From contig JAGVBZ010000032.1 of the NCBI GenBank assembly GCA_020059465.1, positions 1 to 64,000 on the forward strand: a stretch of DNA of 64,000 nucleotides. The letters run 5' to 3'. This DNA comes from Brevinematales bacterium. Its GTDB lineage: Bacteria > Spirochaetota > Brevinematia > Brevinematales > GWF1-51-8. The translations under genes and the position numbers were made by a program. Within the stretch, counting starts at the first letter, position 1, and the number at the start of each line of letters is the position of its first letter. Shown here one piece after another: positions 43,910-52,452 of the stretch. The notes under the pieces were generated by a model. The model saw only the letters and a list, made by a program, of their open reading frames with translations, ran no database searches and was not told the origin of the DNA.

Positions 43910-44541
43910 TGCGGAGAGTGAATCGAAAGTGTGTTTTCGATACGCTGTAAATTACTGAGCGCATACGGATGCGACGGATCAAACTTCAGGGCTTTTTTAA
44001 AAAATACCATCGCCAACTCGTGATCCTTACGTGCCTCGAACGAAACTCCGAGATTATTATAATAGCGCCCTTTCGCGACATTATTTTCGTTTCCGACAAA
44101 GAAAACCGCAGCCTTAAACGCAACTTCTGCCTGATGGTAATTCTCCATTTTTAAAAGGGTCAGCCCCATACGGTTATAGAGTACAGAAGAAACCGGGTCG
44201 ATCTTAAGCGCCATCTGGTAATACGAAAGTGATTTGGAAAAATCGCCTTTATCTTTGTATGTATCCCCGATGATGGCATAGAGTTCGGGGTCGTCGCCGA
44301 GATGCTGAATCGCTTTCAGCGCAATTTTTATCCGGCTGTCTTCCTTTCCGTAGGTTTTATACAACTTTAACAAACCCCAGTAGGCCTGAGCGTTTTTAGG
44401 ATTCGCATCGATCGCATCGAGATACTGCTTCTCCAATGAGACGGGTTTGGGCTGGGCCGGTCCAGGTAATTCACTGCCCTGCTGTGCAAACAATACCCCT
44501 AAGCCTAATAATAAAATTAAAAGGGTGTATATTTTTTTCAT
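43906..44541 (-). CDS. exported TPR-repeat protein
   Basis: A 211-residue protein with signal peptide MKKIYTLLILLLGLGVLFAQ. Four tetratricopeptide repeats are visible, at about residues 50-83 (AQAYWGLLKLYKTYG), 87-118 (PELYAIIGDTYKDKGDFSKSLSYY), 122-155 (SVLYNRMGLTLLKMENYHQAEVAF) and 162-195 (YYNNLGVSFEARKDHELAMVFF). They form a protein-binding scaffold, probably periplasmic. Stop/start overlaps of 4 bases on both sides place it in one operon between two ATPase-fold proteins. Confidence 0.9.
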   Translation of the reverse strand: MKKIYTLLILLLGLGVLFAQQGSELPGPAQPKPVSLEKQYLDAIDANPKNAQAYWGLLKLYKTYGKEDSRIKIALKAIQHLGDDPELYAIIGDTYKDKGDFSKSLSYYQMALKIDPVSSVLYNRMGLTLLKMENYHQAEVAFKAAVFFVGNENNVAKGRYYNNLGVSFEARKDHELAMVFFKKALKFDPSHPYALSNLQRIENTLSIHSPQ

Positions 44542-45452
44542 TTTTCCTCCTGATCATGGTAATAAATGATTTTTATTTCATTCCCTTTATCGTTAAACTC
44601 TACTTCGTGAACAACATTTTTTATCAGGAAAAGACCTTTATTCAGACTGTCGTTATAGATATTCTGGTCGATCCCCTTGAGAAATTCCCGGTAATTAAAC
44701 CCTTTCCCTTCGTCTTTAATACTAAACTCGAACTTATCGGAAGAAAACAGGTACTTAATTTTTACTTTTTTATTCGCAAATTCCGGAAGTTTCAGCTTTT
44801 CCATTTTCTCTTTAATAAATGAATCCAATACGTCGATTTTATTCTCACGCGATATTTCTTTTTTCAGATTAAGATTTCCGTGCTCAATCGCATTGCTCAG
44901 AGCTTCATAGAGACCCATCGTAATATTATCGACGGATAATTTTGCGCAGCCGAGTTCTTTTATCTCCGATACAAGATAATTCACGATCATCTCGAGGTTA
45001 TTATTCAAATCTTTTGTAGATATTTCCAATTCTTTATCGATATGGATGAGGTAAGGTTTCATTTTCACCGGCACATTGCGGGTGATAATAAGCTCTTCGG
45101 CCTTTTTTATCGTTGCAATTAATTCCACGATGCTGATGGGTTTTTTTATAAAATTAAGGGCGCCCATTTTCATACATTCTATCGCGCTGTCAAGCGTTCC
45201 ATATCCGCTCATAATGACAAATATTAACTCGGGTTTGATGCTCTTCGCCAGTTTCATCAGTGTCAAGCCGTCCATTTCCGGCATCTTGATATCCGTCAGG
45301 ACAATATCGTAGTGATCGTTTTGTATTTTACTCAGGGCTTCTTTCCCGTTACTCGCGGAATCTCCCTGATAATTATTCATTCCGAGGAAACGCTGAACCA
45401 TATTACAAATGGGGGGTTCGTCGTCGACGATTAATACTTTCAGCTTATCCAT
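44538..45452 (-). CDS. response regulator with C-terminal RsbW-like ATPase domain
   Basis: A 304-residue protein. Residues 1-122 are a receiver domain (VLIVDDEPP acid pair, phospho-acceptor Asp in IVLTDIKMPEMDG at about 54, MSGYGT, and the Lys in FIKKPIS at about 105). Residues about 160-300 form a serine-kinase/anti-sigma-type ATPase: N box NITMGLYEALSNAIEHGNLN at about 174-193 and a G box KDEGKGFNYREF at about 260. Such hybrids can act as phosphorylation-controlled kinases in partner switching. No DNA-binding output domain. A sensor kinase for the receiver is not adjacent. Confidence 0.9.
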   Translation of the reverse strand: MDKLKVLIVDDEPPICNMVQRFLGMNNYQGDSASNGKEALSKIQNDHYDIVLTDIKMPEMDGLTLMKLAKSIKPELIFVIMSGYGTLDSAIECMKMGALNFIKKPISIVELIATIKKAEELIITRNVPVKMKPYLIHIDKELEISTKDLNNNLEMIVNYLVSEIKELGCAKLSVDNITMGLYEALSNAIEHGNLNLKKEISRENKIDVLDSFIKEKMEKLKLPEFANKKVKIKYLFSSDKFEFSIKDEGKGFNYREFLKGIDQNIYNDSLNKGLFLIKNVVHEVEFNDKGNEIKIIYYHDQEEK

Positions 45453-45503
45453 ATTAAGTCTCCTTCAGTAAAACTCTACCAGCAAACGCGCAAAACACGA
45501 TAT

Positions 45504-45531
45504 ATTATAAAAGATTATATTAGATTGTCAA
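45504..45531 (-). promoter_or_regulatory. sigma70-type promoter of the signalling cluster
   Basis: On the minus strand TTGACA (45531-45526), 16 bases, TATAAT (45509-45504), about 50 bases upstream of the response regulator start. Confidence 0.72.
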
Positions 45532-45594
45532 ATCGGCAGAACAAAATCTGCACTTTACACCGATTCAAAATCATTACTAATGATATATCGTTAG

Positions 45595-45623
45595 TTGACG
45601 AAAAAGGGATATTCCGGTATAAT
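45595..45623 (+). promoter_or_regulatory. consensus promoter for tRNA-Arg
   Basis: TTGACG (45595-45600), 17 bases, TATAAT (45618-45623), 47 bases before the tRNA. Confidence 0.82.
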
Positions 45624-45670
45624 ATCTTCTGCGTCAGCTTTTCAAAATCACCACTTTTATATCAATCATT

Positions 45671-45744
<74 letters not shown>

Positions 45745-45747
45745 ATT

Positions 45748-46764
45748 TTATTTCATCTTTTCTGCCGTTTTTGGCTCAACAGGAATCCTGCTCATGAAAT
45801 ACGCCAGCGCAAACCCGCCTATAAACGCCCCGATGCTCAATGAAAATATCAGCGCATTGAACGTAAACCCTGCCTGCAGCTGCATCCATATCTGGTAGAA
45901 CGACGCGAGCATGAGGCCTATGATGAAGTACATCGTTCCCGACGGGTACCGTTTCAGGAAAAAGTCGATCACCTTCGCAGCGACGATCACTCCCAGTACC
46001 ATTCCAACCCCGAAGACCCCTAATGGCAGGATTACATCGGTAAAATTAGTGGAAACCCGCGCGACCATATTAATGACGTGATAGTATTCACCGAACACGA
46101 TTAACAGAGCGGAACCCGAGACCCCGGGGACAACCATCGCCGACGCCGCGAAGAATCCGCATATCCCGATCCATAGCAGGTAGTCCCATGTCCTCGGGGG
46201 AGTGAAGTCAACCAAGTGGGTCTGAGCGGCGTTCGAAACGACAGGGGGCGCGATATTTGTCGAGGCCACGGCAAGCTGATCGATTGCAGTATTGGAAATT
46301 ACCGCGTTGTTTGTCTGCATCGGTGCTGCATGGGGCTTTACCTCGGGGGCTGCCCCGCGGAATACTGTCATGGCTACCACTATTGCAATACCGATCACAA
46401 GCGCTGTAATGCGCGGGAATGTAGCCTTCATGTCCTTCTGCACCTTAAAGACAAACGGAAGCGATCCGGCGATCAGTCCGCCGAAGAGGAAGTAAACCGG
46501 TTGTTTATACTCAGTCTGCAATAAGAAATTCAGGATTCGGGAGAATCCCCATCCGCCTATAGCGATACCTATAATCAGAAAAATAAGAAATATAAAACGG
46601 CCCTTGGTTTTATCGCTTTTCAACTCCAGGAAAAAATTCCCGATGGCGTCCATCATTTTATCATAGATACCGAGGATAAACGCGATCGTTCCCCCGGATA
46701 CGCCGGGAATCGCATTTGCAATTCCGATTGCCATACCGCGGAATATATTCAATATATGCTGCAC
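45748..46764 (-). CDS. DUF368-family polyprenyl-phosphate transporter
   Basis: A 338-residue polytopic membrane protein. It begins with the family signature IFRGMAIGIANAIPGVSGGTIAFILGIYD (in part) and has a second copy-like motif ASAMVVPGVSGSALLIVFGEY at about 210-230, consistent with an inverted-repeat transporter. About eight hydrophobic helices; a hydrophilic Ala/Asn/Thr-rich loop (about 140-190) separates the halves. DUF368 proteins have been shown to recycle undecaprenyl phosphate across the membrane for cell-wall synthesis. It follows dnaE on the same strand after about 70 bases. Confidence 0.92.
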   Translation of the reverse strand: MQHILNIFRGMAIGIANAIPGVSGGTIAFILGIYDKMMDAIGNFFLELKSDKTKGRFIFLIFLIIGIAIGGWGFSRILNFLLQTEYKQPVYFLFGGLIAGSLPFVFKVQKDMKATFPRITALVIGIAIVVAMTVFRGAAPEVKPHAAPMQTNNAVISNTAIDQLAVASTNIAPPVVSNAAQTHLVDFTPPRTWDYLLWIGICGFFAASAMVVPGVSGSALLIVFGEYYHVINMVARVSTNFTDVILPLGVFGVGMVLGVIVAAKVIDFFLKRYPSGTMYFIIGLMLASFYQIWMQLQAGFTFNALIFSLSIGAFIGGFALAYFMSRIPVEPKTAEKMK

Positions 46765-46836
46765 AATCAGCTCCTCAAGAATTTGGAAATTATTTTAACG
46801 GCAAACCTGAAAAAACACAATAATAACAGGTTTCTT

Positions 46837-49800
46837 CTATACGTGATCTCGTATCAGGCGTTCGAATAGAAACAATTCCTCGACGATTATTTTTCCTTCC
46901 TCCATTCGTCCTTTAGCGAGATACACAGCGTTATTCCGCAGGATATGAATATAGTCCTTATAGACTTTCGGAAAGATGATTGCCTCAATGCTTCCGGTCT
47001 GATCAGTAAACATCCCGAAGGCCATGTGCTCCTTCTCGCGTTTTGTCTTGATAACCCTGAGCTTATAGAAGAACGCGATAATCGAGACTTGTTCTATATA
47101 GCGCGCGTCTATGATCTTATCGATACGGTATTGTCCGATCTCCTCAGTATAGATATCGAGAGGGTGGTGCGTCAGGAAAAGATCGGTGGCCTCCATTTCC
47201 ATCTCAAGATTGTTTTTCTGGTTCTCAGGTTTCACATCGGCGCGGTGCTTCGGGATCAGGTCATCCATAGAAAAGGTGGCGGTCTCCTCCTTAAACAGGG
47301 AATTTTCGCTGTCGCGGCGCGCGGATTTTATCTTTTCCGGTCCGATGGCGAAAAGTTCGTCGATAATCGACAGAAGCTCGATTCGCGGCGAAGGCGAAAG
47401 GGAATCGAACGCGCCCGCCTTGACAAGGTACTCCATCGCCTTGATATTTATTCCCTTTGCGCGCGAACGAAGGTAAAAGTCCATCAGGTCGGCGTATTTT
47501 CCGTTACTCTTCCGCTCCTCGATAATTCCCTTCGCGGCTTTTTTACCGAGATACTTGATCAGCAGAAGCCCGGCTCGAATCCTGTTACCGTCCGCGCTGA
47601 AAAAAAGCCCGCTCTCGTTGATATCGATGGGCAGGATTTCAATATGATGCATCTTGACATCGTTCAGGTACTGGTTCAGGCGCGAGATGAAGTCCAGATT
47701 ATTATTGAGCGAACTGACAAAGAACTCGAGAGTATAGTGCGCCTTCAGGAACGCCCCCGTATATGCGGCGTATGCGTAAGCCATCGCATGAGACTTATTA
47801 AACCCGTACCGCCCGAAGTCGATCAGGATCGAGAAAAGACCCTCCGCGTAGTCGTTCCCGATTTTTCGCTCGACACAGCCTGCTATAAACTCCTCCTTGA
47901 GAGGGACTATTTTAGCCGAATTTCGGGACGATAACGCCTTTCGCAGGATATCCGCGCGTTCCCATGACATCCCGGCGATATCGTGGGCGATGGCGAGCAC
48001 CTGCTCCTGATAGATGAAAAGCCCGTAGGTATCCTTAGTAATCGCCGCGATATGTTTATCGACAGTGTAATCTACGGTTTTCTGGTGGCGCCGGATATAT
48101 TCGTCGGTCATTCCCGAACGGGTGGGGCCGGGACGGTACAGCGAGATCACGTCGCAGAGACGGGGCACGGTTTCCGGGCGTATCTTTTCCAGCAGGGTCT
48201 TCATACCCCCGCTCTCAAGCTGGAAAATTCCTGTCGTATCGCCGTCCCATAGAAGTTCGTACGCCGCATGGTCGTCCGGCCGGATTTTCTTGATCTTCGC
48301 CATCCGCATGGTATCGTGGATGATGGTGATAAACCGCAGTCCCAGCACGTCAATCTTGATAAAGCCAGTATCTTCGAGGTCGTCCTTTGTTAACTGCGCG
48401 ACCTGATGGCCGTCACGCGAATGCTCCATAGACGCGTAACGGGTGATGCCGCGCGGTAGAATCATTATCCCCCCCGCGTGCACCGACGTATGGGACGCGA
48501 CCCCCTCGATCTTTCGAGCGATATCGAGGAAATGACGGATTTCCGGGTCGTTCAGGTAGAGTGTATTGAGGACGGGATTATCGTGGATAGACTTGGATAA
48601 TAGATGTTCTGACGTAAACGAAAACGGGATGACCGCTAACAGTTGTTCCAGTTTCTGCTTATGCAAATGATAGACTTTCGATATTTCGCGGATACAGGAA
48701 CGCGCCATCATCCGGTCGATCGCCGCAAGATGGGCGACATTGAGCGCGCCGTAACGCTCGGTGAGGTACTCGAATACCTCGTGACGCCTGCGCCAGCACA
48801 CGTCTATATCGACATCGGGGAGTTGTTTGCGTCCGGGGTTGAGGAACCGTTCGAACATGAGATTGTTCGCTACCGGGTCAACTTTGGTCACCCCCAGCAG
48901 GAAAAGTACGAGGGACGATACCGAGGAGCCGCGCCCCCATCCGAACGGGATTCTCGATTTCCGCATGAAACGGGCGATATCCCAGACGATCAGGAAAAAA
49001 TTCTGGAGCTGGAGTTTTTCGATAATCGAAAGCTCGTACATCAGGCGGTCTTCGTACTCCTTACCGTAGCCCAGCCGCGAGCATCGGGACTTGGTGATCT
49101 CGCGGAGCTTGTTCGCGTTCTTGCTGAACGATGGAATTTTGAACGATTTTATATCGAAACGGATATCGATCTGCTCGAAAAGTTTTTCAGTGTTTTCTAT
49201 GAAATCGGGATGATTCCTGAAAATCTGGCGCATCTCGTCGGGCTTTTTCAGCACGAAATCCGCGTCGAGATCGATAGGAAATCCGCGCTCGTTGCCGCTG
49301 TGGCTTTTTAAACGGTGACTGTTGAGGAATAGAAACGCGTCCTTATCCTCATTGAAGTAACGCGCCTCGCATGAGGCGAGCGGGGTAAGGCCGAGGGATT
49401 CGTTGACCTCGATCAGCCTTTTTATCAGCGGGACTTTTTTCAGCCCGGTATAATTTATTTCGAGATAAACATGGTCGCCGAATATTTCACGGTACTTGTC
49501 GCGTACAGTTGTCAGATAACGCATATCGTCGATATGCATCAGTATTTCCGCCTCGATAATGACCGCGATACCCTGCGAGAATTTACGAAGGGTATCCCGC
49601 GATATGACATATTGCTTTTTTATGAAGCTGGTATGCTGAGCGATGGTATTCAGTTTAAGCAGATTATGCAGACCGGTATAGTTCAGCCCGATTAAAAGAA
49701 TGGGATAGCGGTTTTTGCCGCTATCCCCTTTAATGAATAATTCTATTCCGTAGACCGGCTTCAGTTTTTCCTTTTCACAGAGCTTGGTCAGCTCGAAAAA

Positions 49801-49938
49801 ACCGTAAGTCGATAAGGTGTCGGTCAGCGCGACCCCGGGATACCCATGAAACGCGCAGAAGCCGACTAAATCTTCAATCCGGATGAGCGACCCGAAAAAC
49901 GAGTATTCGCTGTGGGTATGAAGATTGATAAAACCCAT
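46837..49938 (-). CDS. dnaE: DNA polymerase III alpha subunit, short DnaE form
   Basis: A 1033-residue C-family DNA polymerase. N-terminal PHP domain (about 1-200; NLHTHSEYSFFG), palm with GWGRGSSVSSLV and the catalytic acids in LPDVDIDVCWRRR (about residue 374), finger and thumb, helix-hairpin-helix region, and an OB domain (about 950-1025; MAFGMFTDQTGSIEAIIFP). It ends right after the OB fold, so the C-terminal tau-binding domain of replicative DnaE is absent. PHP metal residues look incomplete (LTDTLSTYG has Thr where TDH is usual). It may be a second, non-replicative polymerase. Its ATG overlaps the stop of the LPP20-like gene (TAATG). Confidence 0.92.
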   Translation of the reverse strand: MGFINLHTHSEYSFFGSLIRIEDLVGFCAFHGYPGVALTDTLSTYGFFELTKLCEKEKLKPVYGIELFIKGDSGKNRYPILLIGLNYTGLHNLLKLNTIAQHTSFIKKQYVISRDTLRKFSQGIAVIIEAEILMHIDDMRYLTTVRDKYREIFGDHVYLEINYTGLKKVPLIKRLIEVNESLGLTPLASCEARYFNEDKDAFLFLNSHRLKSHSGNERGFPIDLDADFVLKKPDEMRQIFRNHPDFIENTEKLFEQIDIRFDIKSFKIPSFSKNANKLREITKSRCSRLGYGKEYEDRLMYELSIIEKLQLQNFFLIVWDIARFMRKSRIPFGWGRGSSVSSLVLFLLGVTKVDPVANNLMFERFLNPGRKQLPDVDIDVCWRRRHEVFEYLTERYGALNVAHLAAIDRMMARSCIREISKVYHLHKQKLEQLLAVIPFSFTSEHLLSKSIHDNPVLNTLYLNDPEIRHFLDIARKIEGVASHTSVHAGGIMILPRGITRYASMEHSRDGHQVAQLTKDDLEDTGFIKIDVLGLRFITIIHDTMRMAKIKKIRPDDHAAYELLWDGDTTGIFQLESGGMKTLLEKIRPETVPRLCDVISLYRPGPTRSGMTDEYIRRHQKTVDYTVDKHIAAITKDTYGLFIYQEQVLAIAHDIAGMSWERADILRKALSSRNSAKIVPLKEEFIAGCVERKIGNDYAEGLFSILIDFGRYGFNKSHAMAYAYAAYTGAFLKAHYTLEFFVSSLNNNLDFISRLNQYLNDVKMHHIEILPIDINESGLFFSADGNRIRAGLLLIKYLGKKAAKGIIEERKSNGKYADLMDFYLRSRAKGINIKAMEYLVKAGAFDSLSPSPRIELLSIIDELFAIGPEKIKSARRDSENSLFKEETATFSMDDLIPKHRADVKPENQKNNLEMEMEATDLFLTHHPLDIYTEEIGQYRIDKIIDARYIEQVSIIAFFYKLRVIKTKREKEHMAFGMFTDQTGSIEAIIFPKVYKDYIHILRNNAVYLAKGRMEEGKIIVEELFLFERLIRDHV

Positions 49939-51410
49939 TATAACTTATCGATCAGCGCTTTTAACTGGGTCGAGGAACCCTTTACAAACGACCCGAATAC
50001 TTCTTTAGCGCTGGCCGCGGCGGCCATTATACGTACGTTATCCGCGAAGAAAACTTCGCCGGTCTTGGTGTCGACCAACTGCGCGGAAACGGAATACATC
50101 GCCTTATACTTCTTGATCGTTTCGTTATACACGGGCTCGGTATCGGTATCGATATAAAGTATCAGAACCCGTTTGATCCCCTGTGAATTAAGCTGGGCGA
50201 GCGCGCTGTCGTCGGCTTCCTGAATCTTCTTCAGGTTTACGCCGGACGGAAACTTGACCGCCTTGAAACCCTTGCTCTTCATATAAGAAAGCATGTCGGA
50301 GGCCATATTCGGGACCAGTTCCATATTGCCGTCCTGATTCACTATCGCGACGACGGCTGTAGGAATGTCATAATTCGCCTTATTGCCGGCGGTAAACGAC
50401 GCGGTGGCCATCGATTTCTGGACATAGTTCTTCAGGTCGATATAGTACTTCTGGAAATCACCGCCTATGGTGGTGAGTTCGTTGAATGTGATATCGAGAT
50501 TGGCGTAAAGCTTGGTGGAACCGACGCTCTTCAGCCCGGTGATCTTACACTTGACGGAACCGTCCTTATCGGACACGGCGGTGCGGTTATAATCGCCCTT
50601 GTTATTGTTGAGGGTGAAAAGAACCTGCGCGCCGTACACGGGGATTTTTCCTTTATCGCCGGAATAATAAACCATATAAGTGAATTCTCCGCCCTTGGAG
50701 GTATCGACTTCCTTGACGCCGTCGACGGCTTCGAGCGAGACTTTTTTCAGGACGTTACCCGCGAGGTTGATATAGATAATCGCCTCATCCTTACGTTCCT
50801 CCACCTTGGCGGCGGAAAGCGCGGCTGTGACATAAGCGTTGACCGCGTCGATGACCTTACCCTCGGTGATATATCCTTCGGCTTTCTTGATCTGGTCGTC
50901 GACCAGTTTTTTCTTACGCATCAGTTCGTCGATGATATTCTGGCGTTCTTTATCTACAGAGGCCTTTGTGATCTTGCAGAGTACCCATACGGAATATCCG
51001 TTGAGGCCGTCCTCGCTGAACGGGATCGCCTCGGTCTTTTCGACCTCGAGGCCGCCTATGTTCGCTTTCGCCTTGGTTTTTATATTCTGCTCATAGTCCT
51101 TCTGCAATGCGGGATCGTTCAATGAGCCGTATATTTTCAACGCGCTGGATACTTCCGATTCCTGGAAAATGAACTCGATCGTCTTCGCGGTCGCGTCCTT
51201 GTAGGCTTTGTCCTTAACCTCGACACCCGTACCCAGATCCTGAGAATACCCTACGAAATAATAATACTGAGATGAAGCAGGCGGATTAAGCGCCCAGTCC
51301 GGCTCTTTTACCGGGGCGGGATTACCGCTTTTGACAGCCGCGCCGCCCCCGCCGCACGACATCAGCAGGATTCCTATCAGCCCGGATAAAATCAATGCGC
51401 TTCGTTTCAT
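49938..51410 (-). CDS. LPP20-like lipoprotein
   Basis: A 490-residue exported lipoprotein. Signal peptide MKRSALILSGLIGILLMSC with lipobox LMSC; start ATG 51410, preceded by GGAGGG, rather than the ATG four codons upstream. Residues about 40-170 match the LPP20 fold (PDWALNPP, YYYFVGYSQDLGTGVEVKDKAYKDATAKTI in part, VWVLCKITKASV), found in many surface lipoproteins. Residues about 235-320 look like an immunoglobulin-like segment (DTSKGGEFTYMVYY, VSDKDGSVKCKITGLKS). The C-terminal part resembles a periplasmic alpha/beta domain (AVVAIVNQDGNMELVPNMAS to VLILYIDT). Role unknown; possibly outer-membrane assembly. Confidence 0.85.
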   Translation of the reverse strand: MKRSALILSGLIGILLMSCGGGGAAVKSGNPAPVKEPDWALNPPASSQYYYFVGYSQDLGTGVEVKDKAYKDATAKTIEFIFQESEVSSALKIYGSLNDPALQKDYEQNIKTKAKANIGGLEVEKTEAIPFSEDGLNGYSVWVLCKITKASVDKERQNIIDELMRKKKLVDDQIKKAEGYITEGKVIDAVNAYVTAALSAAKVEERKDEAIIYINLAGNVLKKVSLEAVDGVKEVDTSKGGEFTYMVYYSGDKGKIPVYGAQVLFTLNNNKGDYNRTAVSDKDGSVKCKITGLKSVGSTKLYANLDITFNELTTIGGDFQKYYIDLKNYVQKSMATASFTAGNKANYDIPTAVVAIVNQDGNMELVPNMASDMLSYMKSKGFKAVKFPSGVNLKKIQEADDSALAQLNSQGIKRVLILYIDTDTEPVYNETIKKYKAMYSVSAQLVDTKTGEVFFADNVRIMAAAASAKEVFGSFVKGSSTQLKALIDKL

Positions 51411-51501
51411 TATACCCTCCATATTTTTTTGTTCGAATTTGATATATCATAACACTATTTAATAAATATTTAAAGAAAATCGGCAGTTTTCAGGGGACGA
51501 A

Positions 51502-52122
51502 TTAATAGAAACAATCCAATACTTTCCGCATCGTATCGAGTAAATCCTTTATCGAGCGAACATCAGGTTCTCCGGAAGGAATCATGCATTTCACCCCGAT
51601 ATCGCTGAGTACGGCGGCAGGAGAGACGGTAATTAGCTCTTTCATCGAATGCGTGAGCGCCGAGTTTTCGAGGAACGTTTTTACCTGCGCTTTATTCCTT
51701 TTCGCTTTGACAGTTATCAACCTGTTAAAATCGGGGTCGTGAGATTTTATGCTCCCGCCTGAGAACAATCTGCTGAAGAAAGTGGATTTCTTCATCTGCA
51801 TATCGAATTCGTAACGGGTATTGAACGACATATTCAGATTGGTTTGATAATTATGCGCAGTGCTGCTCTGGGAGGAAAAGCGCACCGGGTAGATAAAAAC
51901 GGGATACTTCCCGAATTTTCCGCTGACTAAGCACGGAAACATCTCCTCATAGAACTTTTTGAACATAGGCTGTTCAAGCATTTCTTTTATTTTTTCGATG
52001 TTTTCGGGATTCATCGCCTGCCCGGAAAGCTGAGAGAGGACCGGGGATTCAAGTATCGCGCTGAAACTATCGTCGTATTTCAGTCCCAGCTGCTCGCCGA
52101 GCTTTTTCCAGTATTCCTGCAT
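51502..52122 (-). CDS. protein of unknown function
   Basis: A 206-residue protein. Start ATG 52122 chosen for the GGAGGG just upstream; the frame stays open further 5' through 52587 but that part is antisense to the hydrolase gene and its leader. No signal peptide. N-terminal 70 residues are helical (QEYWKKLGEQLGLKYDDSF, NPENIEKIKEMLEQPMFKKFYEEMF). The middle is beta-prone and Ser/Thr-rich (YPVFIYPVRFSSQSSTAHNY), and the end is helical with KDLLDTMRKVLDCFY. No family recognised; a phage-like or regulatory role cannot be excluded. Confidence 0.65.
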   Translation of the reverse strand: MQEYWKKLGEQLGLKYDDSFSAILESPVLSQLSGQAMNPENIEKIKEMLEQPMFKKFYEEMFPCLVSGKFGKYPVFIYPVRFSSQSSTAHNYQTNLNMSFNTRYEFDMQMKKSTFFSRLFSGGSIKSHDPDFNRLITVKAKRNKAQVKTFLENSALTHSMKELITVSPAAVLSDIGVKCMIPSGEPDVRSIKDLLDTMRKVLDCFY

Positions 52123-52186
52123 ACACCCTCCAATCGGATAATAATTATTGTAATACCGGAAGATGTTTTTGTAAACAGTAAAATCT

Positions 52187-52215
52187 TTGTTAATCCATGC
52201 AAGCTGTATTATAAT
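52187..52215 (+). promoter_or_regulatory. promoter for the hydrolase gene with long leader
   Basis: TTGTTA (52187-52192), 17 bases, TATAAT (52210-52215). The predicted start near 52222 leaves a leader of about 230 bases before the hydrolase ATG at 52453. Confidence 0.65.
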
Positions 52216-52232
52216 ATTCCGTTGGAGTTTCG

Positions 52233-52409
52233 ATGGAATCGAACCGGACGGAGGGTATGAGACCAGTTTCGGTTTCCATGTTAGACGAAGGTGCCGATAT
52301 TTGTCTGCATGCTGTCGTTTCAGATAAAAAAGATCCCATCCACGGGGGAGTGATACGCGCAGGTGTATCCGATGAATGCGTGGCGGCTGATCGTTTGCTT
52401 GACGGGTGA
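52233..52409 (+). CDS. possible small leader ORF (58 codons)
   Basis: ATG at 52233 with TTGGAG six bases upstream opens 58 codons (MESNRTEGMRPVSVSMLDEG and onward) to a TGA at 52407-52409. It lies wholly in the leader of the hydrolase transcript, and its predicted ribosome-binding site is almost at the 5' end. The peptide has no signal sequence and no recognisable motif. It could be a real small protein, an upstream regulatory ORF, or chance. The 52123-52452 gap holds nothing else I can identify. Confidence 0.3.
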   Translation: MESNRTEGMRPVSVSMLDEGADICLHAVVSDKKDPIHGGVIRAGVSDECVAADRLLDG

Positions 52410-52452
52410 ATGAAAGTCGGGTTCGATAAGGAATGATTTCACGGGGAAATAC

